Origin: Prevotella sp. oral taxon 475
GTDB lineage: Bacteria; Bacteroidota; Bacteroidia; Bacteroidales; Bacteroidaceae
Direction of reading: 5' to 3'
Assembly: GCF_018127805.1 (NCBI RefSeq)
Contig: NZ_CP072334.1
Coordinates: 1,342,001-1,406,000 of the forward strand
Length of the DNA stretch: 64,000 bases
In this document: piece after piece, positions 28,643-37,186 of the stretch
How the letters are laid out: each line of letters begins with the position of its first letter
How positions within the stretch are numbered: the first letter of the stretch is position 1
Program-made: the position numbers and the translations under genes
The notes under the pieces: generated by a model
Told to the model about the DNA's origin: nothing
Databases searched by the model: none
The model's input: the letters and a program-made list of their open reading frames with translations, nothing else

Positions 28643-28674
28643 TTTTGCATGTCGGTTGAAAAGTCGTACTTTTG
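28643..28674 (+). promoter_or_regulatory. Promoter of infC-rpmI-rplT
   Basis: TTTTG at 28643-28647, a 19-base spacer and TACTTTTG at 28667-28674 give a full Bacteroidetes promoter, 25 bases before the infC start. Confidence 0.75.
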
Positions 28675-28699
28675 CAGCCGCTTATCATATTATAGTTGA

Positions 28700-29371
28700 A
28701 TGAAGAATGACAAAATAAAGAATCAGTATCGCGTGAATGAACAAATTCGTGTGAAAGAAGTGCGCATCGTTAGCGATGGTGGCTCCACCGTTGTTCCAAC
28801 ACGTCAGGCAATGGATATGGCACGTAGCCAAGGAGTGGATCTCGTGGAGATTTCTCCTAATGCCCAACCGCCCGTTTGTCGTCTCATTGACTATTCGAAA
28901 TTCCTTTACCAGCAGAAAAAGCATGCAAAGGAAATGAAAGCAAAACAGGTGAAAGTTGACGTGAAAGAGATTCGTTTTGGACCACAGACGGATGAACACG
29001 ATTATCAGTTCAAACTGAAGCATGCCAAAGAATTCTTAGACAACGGTAACAAGGTTCGTGCATATGTCTTCTTCCGAGGTCGCTCCATTCTTTTCAAAGA
29101 ACAAGGAGAAGTCCTTTTACTTCGATTTGCCAACGATTTGGAAGAATACGGAAAAGTAGAACAGATGCCTGCCCTTGAAGGAAAGAAAATGTTTCTCTAC
29201 CTTGCTCCGAAGAAAACTGGAGCTGTGAAAAAGAGCCAGCAAAAGTTGGATCGCGAGAAACGCGAGGCCGAAGCCAAAGATCCGGAGGAGGACGCAGAAA
29301 ACACAAATAACGGTTTATTTGCAAATGCCAAGAACGGTGAAGACGTTTTGAAAAAGCTACAGACCGAATAA
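28700..29371 (+). CDS. infC: Translation initiation factor IF-3
   Basis: IF-3 binds the 30S subunit and controls start-codon choice. The 223-residue protein has the N-domain ([38 protein letters not shown]) and C-domain ([39 protein letters not shown]). About 40 extra residues at the C-terminus are charged and low in complexity ([16 protein letters not shown]), longer than the roughly 180 residues of the E. coli protein. It starts with ATG, not the rare AUU used for autoregulation in E. coli. Confidence 0.96.
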   Translation: MKNDKIKNQYRVNEQIRVKEVRIVSDGGSTVVPTRQAMDMARSQGVDLVEISPNAQPPVCRLIDYSKFLYQQKKHAKEMKAKQVKVDVKEIRFGPQTDEHDYQFKLKHAKEFLDNGNKVRAYVFFRGRSILFKEQGEVLLLRFANDLEEYGKVEQMPALEGKKMFLYLAPKKTGAVKKSQQKLDREKREAEAKDPEEDAENTNNGLFANAKNGEDVLKKLQTE

Positions 29372-29399
29372 TAACAACAAGAATAAAGAAAGAAGGTGC

Positions 29400-29423
29400 G
29401 TAACGCCCGGTATTATGCGTTAC
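29400..29423 (+). promoter_or_regulatory. Hairpin in the infC-rpmI leader
   Basis: GTAACGC (29400-29406) pairs with GCGTTAC (29417-29423) around a 10-base loop, 33 bases before the rpmI start. It could be part of an L20-type autoregulatory leader, but no known leader consensus was matched. Confidence 0.35.
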
Positions 29424-29456
29424 CACATAAATAATAACAATTTAAACAACAAAAAA

Positions 29457-29654
29457 ATGCCAAAAGTAAAGACTAATTCCGGTGCAAAGAAGAGATTTCG
29501 TTTTACCGGTACAGGTAAGATTAAGAGACATCATGCTTACCACAGTCACATCCTGACAAAGAAAACAAAGAAGCAAAAGAGAAATTTGGTTCACCAAACT
29601 CTCGTAGATCGTTCCAACATGAAACAGGTTCGCGATTTGCTCTGCTTGCGTTAA
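29457..29654 (+). CDS. rpmI: 50S ribosomal protein L35
   Basis: The 65-residue basic protein [14 protein letters not shown] is standard L35, with the conserved [12 protein letters not shown] segment. The start at 29457 replaces an in-frame ATG at 29415, which would add an unnatural N-terminus. It is the middle gene of the universal infC-rpmI-rplT cluster. Confidence 0.97.
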   Translation: MPKVKTNSGAKKRFRFTGTGKIKRHHAYHSHILTKKTKKQKRNLVHQTLVDRSNMKQVRDLLCLR

Positions 29655-29689
29655 AATTCAGTCAAACATTTAAAAGTTAAGAAAGAACT

Positions 29690-30034
29690 ATGCCAAGATC
29701 AGTTAATCACGTTGCTTCAAGAGCAAAGAGAAAGAGAATTCTGAAACTCACGAAAGGTTACTTCGGAGCAAGAAAGAATGTTTGGACTGTAGCAAAAAAT
29801 ACCTGGGAGAAAGGTCTCACCTATGCCTATCGTGATCGTAGAAATAAGAAACGCACTTTCCGTGCTTTATGGATTCAGCGTATCAACGCTGCTGCGCGTT
29901 TGGAGAATATGACCTATTCTACTTTGATGGGTGCACTGCATAAGGCCGGTATCGAAATCAACCGCAAGGTATTGGCTGACCTGGCTGTGAACAATCCCCA
30001 GGCCTTTAAAGCCATTGTGGATAAGGTGAAATAA
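29690..30034 (+). CDS. rplT: 50S ribosomal protein L20
   Basis: The 114-residue protein begins [19 protein letters not shown] and contains [22 protein letters not shown], the rRNA-binding core. L20 is an early assembly protein and in several phyla represses its own operon. It ends the operon, followed by a long terminator. Confidence 0.98.
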   Translation: MPRSVNHVASRAKRKRILKLTKGYFGARKNVWTVAKNTWEKGLTYAYRDRRNKKRTFRALWIQRINAAARLENMTYSTLMGALHKAGIEINRKVLADLAVNNPQAFKAIVDKVK

Positions 30035-30113
30035 ACCATTCTTCTGGTTTAGTAAGATAGAGGAGTTTTAACTTTAAAAGTGAAATGTAATTGGCAGCAT
30101 TGCCAACTCTATA

Positions 30114-30164
30114 ACAAACAAAGAGGATGTATCATTCATTTAATGATACATCCTCTTTGTTTGT
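30114..30164 (+). terminator. Long hairpin terminator after rplT
   Basis: A perfect 23-bp inverted repeat (arms 30114-30136 and 30142-30164) with a 5-base loop CATTT; the 3' arm ends in CCTCTTTGTTTGT. A smaller hairpin TTGGCA-gcat-TGCCAA is at 30091-30106. The stem resembles the hairpin after tRNA-Pro at 47417-47458. Confidence 0.88.
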
Positions 30165-30314
30165 ATATACGCTATTATTTTGAGTCGCGCTCTTCATCTG
30201 ATCGGACTATTTTCTCGCAAATAACATTCTATTGAACTGTTTGATACTGCCAAGGGGCGCAAGGAACGACATGTATTCCAAAAGAAAGGGTAAGACCGTA
30301 AATCAGCGGACCTT

Positions 30315-30974
30315 TTAATGTTGCACGATGTAAGTAGAGAGGAGGAGCACAAGCAAAATAGTGCATCCAATGTATGAAATGAAGGAGAGGTAACGAAAAC
30401 GTTTCTCATCCGCAAAACGATAATAATAGGTACAGGCCTTGTAGCAGAGAAAGGAAATGGAGGTCCCCACGATGGCTCCAACAAGCAGATCACCAGGATA
30501 GTGCACACCGAGATAGATTCGACTATAGGAATGCAGCACGGCCCATGCATAGAGAAAGAGGGAGAGTCTCCAGTTTTTGAAAATCAACATGCAGAGCGTA
30601 GCCAGCATAAACGAATTGGAGGCATGGCAGGAGGGAAAACCGTAGTTACCGCCTCGATATCCGTCTACGATATGCACCAAATGACTGATACCGCTGTGGA
30701 GGTTTGACGGACGTGGGCGATTGAAGAGGGGACGAATAAGTTCCGCGCAGGTGAAGTCACTCAAGGCAAAGGCCACGCCGAAGACTGCCAAAATCACCAA
30801 GAGTCGAGGTTTCAGTCCCGCATGGATAATGCTTATGACAAAGATAGTAAAGTACATCGGCGTCCAAACCCATTTGTTGGAGATGAGCGACATAAAGTAG
30901 TCGAAAAAAGAATTGTGAAATCCGTTCAGCCAGAGCAGTGTGGCGGCATCCCAGTTGTTGAGCGTTTCTATCAT
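30315..30974 (-). CDS. PAP2-family membrane phosphatase
   Basis: The 219-residue protein has about five to six membrane helices and the three PAP2 motifs: a shortened first motif RPLFNRPRP, the second PSCHASNSF with Cys in place of the usual Gly of PSGH, and the third SRIYLGVHYPGD with the catalytic His. Such enzymes remove phosphate from undecaprenyl pyrophosphate, phosphatidyl lipids or lipid A. It follows an LtaS-like transferase gene by 14 bases, so lipid A phosphate removal or carrier recycling is a reasonable inference. Confidence 0.88.
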   Translation of the reverse strand: MIETLNNWDAATLLWLNGFHNSFFDYFMSLISNKWVWTPMYFTIFVISIIHAGLKPRLLVILAVFGVAFALSDFTCAELIRPLFNRPRPSNLHSGISHLVHIVDGYRGGNYGFPSCHASNSFMLATLCMLIFKNWRLSLFLYAWAVLHSYSRIYLGVHYPGDLLVGAIVGTSISFLCYKACTYYYRFADEKRFRYLSFISYIGCTILLVLLLSTYIVQH

Positions 30975-30988
30975 AAAAAGGAGGAGAC

Positions 30989-32872
30989 TTAGCGACTGGC
31001 GATATCGTCGTAGAGTTTTTGCAAATAGACCTTACCATAGGGTAGATTTCGACCAGGGCAGCGACCTGTGTCCGAAATCACCGTCTTAGTATCACAATTA
31101 AAGACCACAGCATTCTCCTTCGTGATCATTATTAGTGCATTCGGGACGGTAGCGAATCCAAAATGAGGAACCCTGGGATTGAGCAGATCTTTACTAAAGG
31201 TGAAAGCTTTGTAAGACAAACCAAGTTGTGAAAGCAGCGTTGCGGCGATGTCAACCTGCGATCCGTAAGTACCAATCTTACCACCACCTTTGAGAGCCCC
31301 GCCGAGAAGGATGAGTGGAATATGGTAGCGGTCGACCGAATAGTTGTCGATATTTTCAGGATAACAGCCCAAGTGGTCGGGAACGAGAATTACGAGCGTA
31401 TTCTTCCATTCTGGGAGTCGCTTGGCTTGAGCAATGAAACGTCCCAAACAATCGTCGGTATAGGCAAAAGCATTGAGAATTTTGTTTTCGAGCCGATGAT
31501 AAGGAACGTCGAACGGTTCATGACTACTACTGGTTTGTATCACCTTAAGGTAAGGCATAGCCGACGGCTTTCTGAGATCTTCTAAGGCCCGGTTGAAGAC
31601 ATACTCATCGGGCACGCCCCATTTGCTGAGTCGCAGGTGGAGTGGGAAGTCAGCATCGCAAACGATCTTTTCAAAGCCCGCCGTTGTGAGAAAGGAGCGC
31701 ATGTTGGTAAAATCAGCGTCGCCCCCGTAGTAATAAGCCAAGTCATAGCCCGCACCTTTCATTACCTTGGGAAACATTGGCAACGATTCCGTTTTAGCGG
31801 GGAACTTCATGATACTCATGGTAGGCTGAGCGGGGAAACCAGCCAGGATGGCAGCCAGACCGCGGTCAGTGCGGAAACTGTTGGCATAAAAGTGAGTGAA
31901 GAGCACGCCCTCCTTAGCCAGCCGATCCATATTGACCGCCACATTAGGTTCGCCGCCAAGCGTCTGCATGATCTTTGCCGAAAAACTCTCGAGCACCACC
32001 AATATCACGTTCGGTCGACGGGTATGAAGAATGCTAATCCCCTGTCCGCCTATCGTAGTTGTGTCGCGCAGTCGGGCAAACAGTCTATTGGCCTCGTCAT
32101 CCTTCATGAATCGGTATTGCCCTTTTACGTCGCCATCGCTCATGAGTGAAGACAGCAAACTAAAGCAGGGATTAATAGCCGCATGATTCAAGCGTTGATG
32201 ATCGCTGTAGTACACGCGTCCGATATTCATCGTCGAGGTTGTCACGCTGCCACGGATAGGGATGATCAGCAAAGCCATCGAGACGAGTGCCACTCCCGTA
32301 GCCACCATTCGTTCGCTAAGGGAGCCCTTGCTTTCGGGTAGCATCGTCAACGCCTTTCTCAGAAGCAGGAAGAGCACAGTCACCAGTACGACCCACACGA
32401 CAATGCCCACCACCACGAATGCCACCGACACACTGGCCAGTGCATCTTTGGGCGAACTCAGAAAGTAGAACACCGGCGTGGCATCGATACGGAAACCCCA
32501 ATAGCCATAGAGCACGGCATCAAGCAGATAGACCCATCCCAGTAGCAGAGCTGCCACCAAGGCATACGTCTTTTGCAGTGCCTTGATCAAGCGTGCGTTC
32601 AGCCAGATCGAAGCCAAAGCGAGCAAAGCCGGAACAAGCGTCAGATAGCCTGTCATCGAAAGATCCATCGGCAGACCATGCCACATCACTTCCGCATAGT
32701 CTTTCGCCGAGCAACTGCTATACACACTATAGTTGTAAAGCATGAAGAGCGGTTTGAAAGCTACTTGAAGAACTGTGAAAACGAGCAGTGTAAGGAGTAT
32801 ACTCCCCACCACCCGGCATTTATAAAAACGATAAGGTTGTTTTCTTTTCATCAATCTGCTGGTATGTTTCAA
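30989..32872 (-). CDS. LtaS-like/sulfatase-fold membrane transferase (second copy)
   Basis: The 627-residue protein has an N-terminal membrane region with about five helices and a periplasmic alkaline phosphatase-fold domain. NVILVVLESFSAKI gives the first metal ligand. NSFRTDRGLAAILAGFP holds the likely Thr nucleophile. LVPDHLGCYPENIDNY gives Asp-His ligands. It therefore differs from the first copy, which has Ser at the nucleophile. Transfer of phosphoethanolamine or phosphoglycerol to an envelope lipid is inferred. An alternative start lies at 32851 (MKRKQPYRF). It is likely co-transcribed with dapA (37 bases upstream) and the PAP2 gene. Confidence 0.87.
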   Translation of the reverse strand: MKHTSRLMKRKQPYRFYKCRVVGSILLTLLVFTVLQVAFKPLFMLYNYSVYSSCSAKDYAEVMWHGLPMDLSMTGYLTLVPALLALASIWLNARLIKALQKTYALVAALLLGWVYLLDAVLYGYWGFRIDATPVFYFLSSPKDALASVSVAFVVVGIVVWVVLVTVLFLLLRKALTMLPESKGSLSERMVATGVALVSMALLIIPIRGSVTTSTMNIGRVYYSDHQRLNHAAINPCFSLLSSLMSDGDVKGQYRFMKDDEANRLFARLRDTTTIGGQGISILHTRRPNVILVVLESFSAKIMQTLGGEPNVAVNMDRLAKEGVLFTHFYANSFRTDRGLAAILAGFPAQPTMSIMKFPAKTESLPMFPKVMKGAGYDLAYYYGGDADFTNMRSFLTTAGFEKIVCDADFPLHLRLSKWGVPDEYVFNRALEDLRKPSAMPYLKVIQTSSSHEPFDVPYHRLENKILNAFAYTDDCLGRFIAQAKRLPEWKNTLVILVPDHLGCYPENIDNYSVDRYHIPLILLGGALKGGGKIGTYGSQVDIAATLLSQLGLSYKAFTFSKDLLNPRVPHFGFATVPNALIMITKENAVVFNCDTKTVISDTGRCPGRNLPYGKVYLQKLYDDIASR

Positions 32873-32909
32873 GGTCGAACGATCGGCAGGGTCATCTCAT
32901 CGGCAAGGC

Positions 32910-33797
32910 TCATCCCTGCAACTCTTTTAGGATTGCCGCCATCTTCTGCACGGTAGCCAGACGCGTAGGAACCAGTGGCAGTCGCAACTCATTCTCGATA
33001 AATCCCATTTCATGGAGCAGAGCCTTCACGCCGGCAGGATTCCCGTCGACGAAGAGCAAGCTATACAGTTCGGTGAATCGGTGGTGAATCCTTCGAGCCG
33101 GTTCGTATTCGCCATTGAATTCGAACCGAATCATCCGTGAGAACTCCTTAGGTAGAGCATTTCCGATGACCGAAATCACACCCGCGGCCCCACTGGCAAT
33201 CATAGAGAACGTCAGCGCATCGTCGCCACTGAGCACATCGAATCCCTTGGGTTTGTTCTTAATAATCTCGTCCACCTGTTCCAAGCTTCCGCCCGCCTCT
33301 TTAATGGCCACGATGTTGCTGCACTCGTTGGCCAGTCTGACGGTAGTTTCGGCTTTGAGGTTCACCCCCGTTCTTCCCGGAACGTTATACAGCACCACGG
33401 GCAGCGCACTATTTTGGGCAATGTGTTTGAAGTGCTGAAATAGCCCCTCCTGCGAAGGTTTGTTGTAGTAGGGGCATACACTCAGAATGCCATCGATACC
33501 TTGAAGGTCGAGCCTTTGCAGTTCGTCCACCACGGCGCGAGTATCATTTCCTCCGCAACCCATGAGGATAGGAAGCCGTCCTTGGTTCACATCCACCACA
33601 AAGCGTTTGATGTCCTCTCGCTCTTCGCGGCTCAGGCAGGGTGTCTCGCCGGTAGTGGCAAGGATGCAGAGAAAGTCGGCTCCGTTCTCGGTTTGATATT
33701 CCACTAAGCGTCCCAGAGCCTTGTAGTCTATTGCGCCGTCTGCCTGAAAAGGAGTAACCAGGGCGATTCCCAATCCTTTGAATCGATTGCTTGCCAT
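32910..33797 (-). CDS. dapA: 4-Hydroxy-tetrahydrodipicolinate synthase
   Basis: DapA condenses pyruvate with aspartate semialdehyde in the lysine and diaminopimelate pathway. The 295-residue aldolase has GIALVTPFQADGAIDYKAL, the TTGETPCLSREER loop, the tyrosine of LYNVPGRTGVNL and the Schiff-base lysine in IVAIKEAGGS. It is the first clear gene of a likely minus-strand operon with the LtaS-like transferase and PAP2 phosphatase. Peptidoglycan precursor supply thus shares transcription with envelope lipid modification. Confidence 0.96.
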   Translation of the reverse strand: MASNRFKGLGIALVTPFQADGAIDYKALGRLVEYQTENGADFLCILATTGETPCLSREEREDIKRFVVDVNQGRLPILMGCGGNDTRAVVDELQRLDLQGIDGILSVCPYYNKPSQEGLFQHFKHIAQNSALPVVLYNVPGRTGVNLKAETTVRLANECSNIVAIKEAGGSLEQVDEIIKNKPKGFDVLSGDDALTFSMIASGAAGVISVIGNALPKEFSRMIRFEFNGEYEPARRIHHRFTELYSLLFVDGNPAGVKALLHEMGFIENELRLPLVPTRLATVQKMAAILKELQG

Positions 33798-33867
33798 ATC
33801 TTCTTGAATTAACTTTGTTGCAAAGTTAGTGCAATTTGGCTAAAATGCAAAATTGTCGGCAGAGTCT

Positions 33868-34815
33868 CTATTTCCGCTTCTTCTTTTTCTCGAACAAATA
33901 GAAATTGCCGACTTTATCGATGCGGAAAAACACCTTTTCTTCATTATCGACATTCTTCGCCTCGTAGGTGCTGAGTGTACCCTTACCGGTAACCTTTCCG
34001 GTGAGAGCGTAGAGCCCCTCACGCAGTGAATGAGAGGATTCGTAGTCGCGTAAGAGAGGGGTATAAGATTGACGAATCTCCTGCCGTCGGTTTTCGTCTC
34101 CGTTACGGCGTTGCGATATACCATTACGGTAGCTGGTGCGGATGGTAGATACGATTCCGTTCATGCCGTCTACGAGATGGACAATCGCCCGCTTATCGTC
34201 GTCGTTCTTGCTGAAGAGATAACTACCCTGGATGTATTGGCAAATCAGCATGAAGACATCGTCGGTTTCCAGACGGGCCTTTGAGGCGTTGGGAAGGTTC
34301 TCGGCAGATAGGTCTTGGGAACGCTGCATGTCGAGTTGGTCGAATTTCTCATTCTTTTCACGCAATTGATTCACCGTGCCATTGAGTCCGAACTTGACAA
34401 GCTCTGCCGTACATTTTTTGACGTCCTCTAAAAGTCCCTTGATGTGTCCGCTCTTCGATTCGATGCCCTCTCTCTGTATGCCCCTATAGGAGCCCAAGAT
34501 GACATTGACGCGTTCGGCAGCCGCGCGCATATCGGCATCGGGAGAGTAGCATTGGGAGCGAATGATAGAAAAGAAATGGATGAGAATCTGATCGCGTTCG
34601 ACGTTCAGTGTCTGCAGCTGCTTAGTATACTGCGACGCTGAGAGGGCATTGTTCTGTTCCACCTCCACAGCGATCTTATTTTGCCACTCCTTCAGAATTT
34701 TGTCTGTGAGATTCACCGTTTCCTTCGGTACGGCACTCACGACCTGATAAAGCATGTCGTTGAGCTGCATGTGCAACACGTTGGTCAACTTTTTGAGAGG
34801 GCCGGTGTCTATCAA
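33868..34815 (-). CDS. DUF6261-like protein, 5' end probably frameshifted
   Basis: The open frame of 315 residues is charged and mostly helical (VEVEQNNALSASQYTKQLQT, YSPDADMRAAAERVNVILGSYR, ETDDVFMLICQYIQGSYLF). It resembles the Bacteroidetes DUF6261 group, function unknown. In this frame the first codon is TTG. The natural start seems to be ATG at 34847, 38 bases after a full promoter, but that frame stops after 11 codons. Adding one A to the six-A run (34832-34837 on the plus strand) joins them as MDIEKKLPAYVLIDTG. So the gene is either broken, phase-variable, or hit by a sequencing error. A 42-bp repeat array lies upstream. Confidence 0.7.
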   Translation of the reverse strand: MIDTGPLKKLTNVLHMQLNDMLYQVVSAVPKETVNLTDKILKEWQNKIAVEVEQNNALSASQYTKQLQTLNVERDQILIHFFSIIRSQCYSPDADMRAAAERVNVILGSYRGIQREGIESKSGHIKGLLEDVKKCTAELVKFGLNGTVNQLREKNEKFDQLDMQRSQDLSAENLPNASKARLETDDVFMLICQYIQGSYLFSKNDDDKRAIVHLVDGMNGIVSTIRTSYRNGISQRRNGDENRRQEIRQSYTPLLRDYESSHSLREGLYALTGKVTGKGTLSTYEAKNVDNEEKVFFRIDKVGNFYLFEKKKKRK

Positions 34816-34884
34816 GACATAGGCCGGAAGCTTTTTTCAATGTCCATGATTTTCGTTTTTAGTTACTATAGTTGATATTTTCAG

Positions 34885-34915
34885 CAAATATAGGTGAAAG
34901 ATTTGTAAGCTGCAA
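34885..34915 (-). promoter_or_regulatory. Promoter of the DUF6261-like gene
   Basis: On the minus strand TTG (34915-34913), a 20-base spacer and TATATTTG (34892-34885) form a full Bacteroidetes promoter. It is 38 bases before ATG 34847, which supports that codon as the original start. Confidence 0.75.
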
Positions 34916-35000
34916 GCTTTTTTCGCAAAAAGTAAAGAAATATGTTGTATAACATGTTCTTTTGTTGTTGCGATTAAGCCTTTTAAAGAAATAAACGTCT

Positions 35001-35347
35001 CCGACCTGGTCGGCGGAAGCCTTGCAGTCTGCAGAATATTCTCCGACCTGGTCGGCGGCTTTCAAACATTAATCGAATTCGTTTCCGACCTGGTCGGCGA
35101 TAGCCTTTCGCGTTAATGTGTGTTTCCGACGCGGTCGGAGACAACAAAATAGCCGAAAAATGCGTCGCCGACCAGGTCGGAGACGTTTTGCAGCCTGCAT
35201 GAATGCCGCCGACCACGTCGGAGACACACTTGCAAAGTGCACGATTGTTGCCGACCGCGTCGGAAATACACTTGCAGCCTGCATGCCTTCCGCCGACCGC
35301 GTCGGAGGCATACTTGCAAAGTGCACGATTGTTACCGACTGCGTCGG
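35001..35347. repeat. 42-bp tandem array with CCGACCnnGTCGG dyad
   Basis: Nine dyads begin at 35001, 35043, 35085, 35126, 35168, 35209, 35251, 35293 and 35335, spaced 41 or 42 bases. Cores vary in the centre (CCGACCTGGTCGG, CCGACCGCGTCGG, CCGACCAGGTCGG). From 35180 on a second dyad, TGCAnnnTGCA, sits about 21 bases after each core. Its two versions (TTGCAAAGTGCAC and TTGCAGCCTGCAT) alternate, so the right half is an 84-base higher-order repeat. The array fills much of 34848-35639, upstream of the DUF6261-like promoter. Besides it, a hairpin GCCATC-TTTC-GATGGC near 35368 and the fucosidase terminator are present. Confidence 0.93.
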
Positions 35348-35448
35348 AGACGTTCTTTAGCTAACAAAGCCATCTTTCGATGGCTTTGGAGAGAAGTCTA
35401 TGGAGCATAAGAATCTGCTGGATGCCGTTTTGGGATAGGATCAAAAGG

Positions 35449-35485
35449 AAAAGACCGCTTCCCATGTGGCGGGAAGCGGTCTTTT
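35449..35485 (-). terminator. Intrinsic terminator downstream of the GH29 gene
   Basis: A perfect 15-bp inverted repeat (arms 35449-35463 and 35471-35485, AAAAGACCGCTTCCC) with a 7-base loop. On the minus strand, the direction of the fucosidase gene that ends at 35640, the stem ends in TTTTCC. Confidence 0.85.
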
Positions 35486-35639
35486 GTACGGTTCGACTGT
35501 AGGCAACCGGGGTGGTGAGAGAGAATGATTCTGCTGGGATGCTAATGATCGGGTTGGGAAGAATGAATCATTCGGATTGACTGCGAACAACTAAAATGGG
35601 AGGTAGCTTGTGCAGAGAGTGATGGTTGTCAGGAGAGAT

Positions 35640-36956
35640 TTAGAAAATGAGATCGACAACGCAATCTATTTCCGTCGGCACTTTTCCAAGGTGCAAGGTG
35701 ATGCCATCGGCATGACGGGTGAATTTGACTTCTCTACCGGTGGCGTAATGGAGCGCGCGCAGAGGTTTTCGCTTGCCCAAGGGGAGGAAAAGACTCGCGT
35801 CGGGCGCGTCGAGCAGGTGGACATAAAGATGGTTGCCTTTCTGCGTGGTGACACCCCAGGCGTGCGGGGCGACCCATCCTCCGCGTGTGCCATAGAGGGT
35901 GGGACCGTACTGGGCCAGCCATTCGCCCATCTCTTTCAGGCGTGTGAGGGCTGCGGCTGGGAGACGGCCGCCGGGCTCGGGACCGATGTTGAGCAGGAGG
36001 TTGGCGTTTTTGCCGGCGGCGCGAACGAGCATGCCGATGAGTTCGCGGGTGCTTTTATAGTTGCTATCGGTGAGGTTGTAGCCCCAGTGGTCGTTGATGG
36101 TTTGGCAAGACTCTAAGGGTAGCCGACTGATGTCTTGACCGGAGAGTCCGGCGGTGTTCTCTCCGGGAAGGTCGCGCTCGAAGATTTGGACGTCTTCGCC
36201 CTCGAAGGGCGTTTGATGGTGGTTGTTGGCCACGAGGCAGCGGGGTTGCAGACTGTGGATGAGGGCGTATTGGGCGGGGAGCTGCCAGTTGAAGGGCTGC
36301 GGGTCGGCATCGTGGTCCCACCATCCGTCGAACCAGATGGCTCCGATGGGGCCGTAGTGGGTGAGGAGCTCGGTGAGCTGCGTGTTCATAAAGTGGTAAT
36401 AGCTCTCCCAGTTGGCTTGATGGGCGGTGCGGCCCGTCCCGAGTCCGGTGCGACCCAGAGGATAGTCGGTGCGATACCAGTCCAGATGCGAGTAGTAGAG
36501 ATGCAACCGGATGCCGTGGTGGGCGCAGGCCTTGGCGAGCTCGCCGATGATGTCGCGCTGGAAGGGTGTGGCTTCTACTACGTTATACGGACTGACTGCT
36601 GAGTTGAACAGCGAGAAGCCGTCGTGATGACGGGTGGTGATGGTGATGTATCGGGCTCCTGCGGCCTTGATGGCTGCCACCCACTCGTCGGCATCGAAGT
36701 GGGCGGGGTAGAAGGCTTGCGCGAGCTTGGCGTATTCGTCGCGGTGGATGTTGCGATTGGTCATAACCCATTCGCCGGCTCCTACCATGGAGTAGAGTCC
36801 CCAATGGAGAAAGATGCCGAATTTGGCGTCTTGAAATTCGGTGCGTGCGGACAGGTTGTCGGCAGTGGGCACATAGGGTGTCTCTTGCGGGCGGGGTTGG
36901 CCCGTGGCGTGGCCCAGGCAGAGGAGGGTCAGCGCGAGTAACAGGATTGGTTTCAT
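35640..36956 (-). CDS. Alpha-L-fucosidase (GH29)
   Basis: The 438-residue protein starts MKPILLLALTLLCLGHATGQ, a signal peptide. An in-frame ATG at 37166 would add 70 low-complexity residues and is rejected. GH29 landmarks in order are FQDAKFGIFLHWGLYSMVGAGEW, ARYITITTRHHDGFSLF, LYYSHLDWY, IGAIWFDGWWDHD with the nucleophile Asp, and NANLLLNIGPEPGGRLP. It should release alpha-linked fucose from host or microbial glycans in the periplasm or outside. No SusC/D genes are nearby, so it is not in a visible polysaccharide utilisation locus. Base composition is markedly GC-rich. Confidence 0.93.
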   Translation of the reverse strand: MKPILLLALTLLCLGHATGQPRPQETPYVPTADNLSARTEFQDAKFGIFLHWGLYSMVGAGEWVMTNRNIHRDEYAKLAQAFYPAHFDADEWVAAIKAAGARYITITTRHHDGFSLFNSAVSPYNVVEATPFQRDIIGELAKACAHHGIRLHLYYSHLDWYRTDYPLGRTGLGTGRTAHQANWESYYHFMNTQLTELLTHYGPIGAIWFDGWWDHDADPQPFNWQLPAQYALIHSLQPRCLVANNHHQTPFEGEDVQIFERDLPGENTAGLSGQDISRLPLESCQTINDHWGYNLTDSNYKSTRELIGMLVRAAGKNANLLLNIGPEPGGRLPAAALTRLKEMGEWLAQYGPTLYGTRGGWVAPHAWGVTTQKGNHLYVHLLDAPDASLFLPLGKRKPLRALHYATGREVKFTRHADGITLHLGKVPTEIDCVVDLIF

Positions 36957-37186
36957 TTGAAAAGGTTTTTGTTGTTGTTGTTTTTTGATCAGTTCTGATT
37001 CGGTGGAATTGGAGAGTGTTTTTTGTTGAGAATTCCATACGCTGAGGGAGAAGAGGGGAGAACGTTTTTTGCGGGGCCGCTGCAAGGGGGACGGGAGGCG
37101 TCTCGGTGGTTGCAGGGCCCCGCAAGGGATGGGATGAGAAAATGGAGTGGGGAGGCGGGCAAACAATGAAAGGGGATGGGTGGAAG

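Noticed and set aside
28700..28702. Rare AUU-type start control of infC as in E. coli
   Set aside because: The gene starts with ATG in a normal context.
35001..35347. Several open frames on both strands encoding repeat peptides across the CCGACC array
   Set aside because: A 42-base period is a multiple of three and keeps several frames open at once. There is no start context or codon signal, and the pattern is palindromic DNA, not coding.
36957..37166. N-terminal extension of the GH29 fucosidase to an ATG at 37166
   Set aside because: The extra 70 residues are low-complexity (poly-Gln/Lys and Pro) and would hide a clear signal peptide at 36956.
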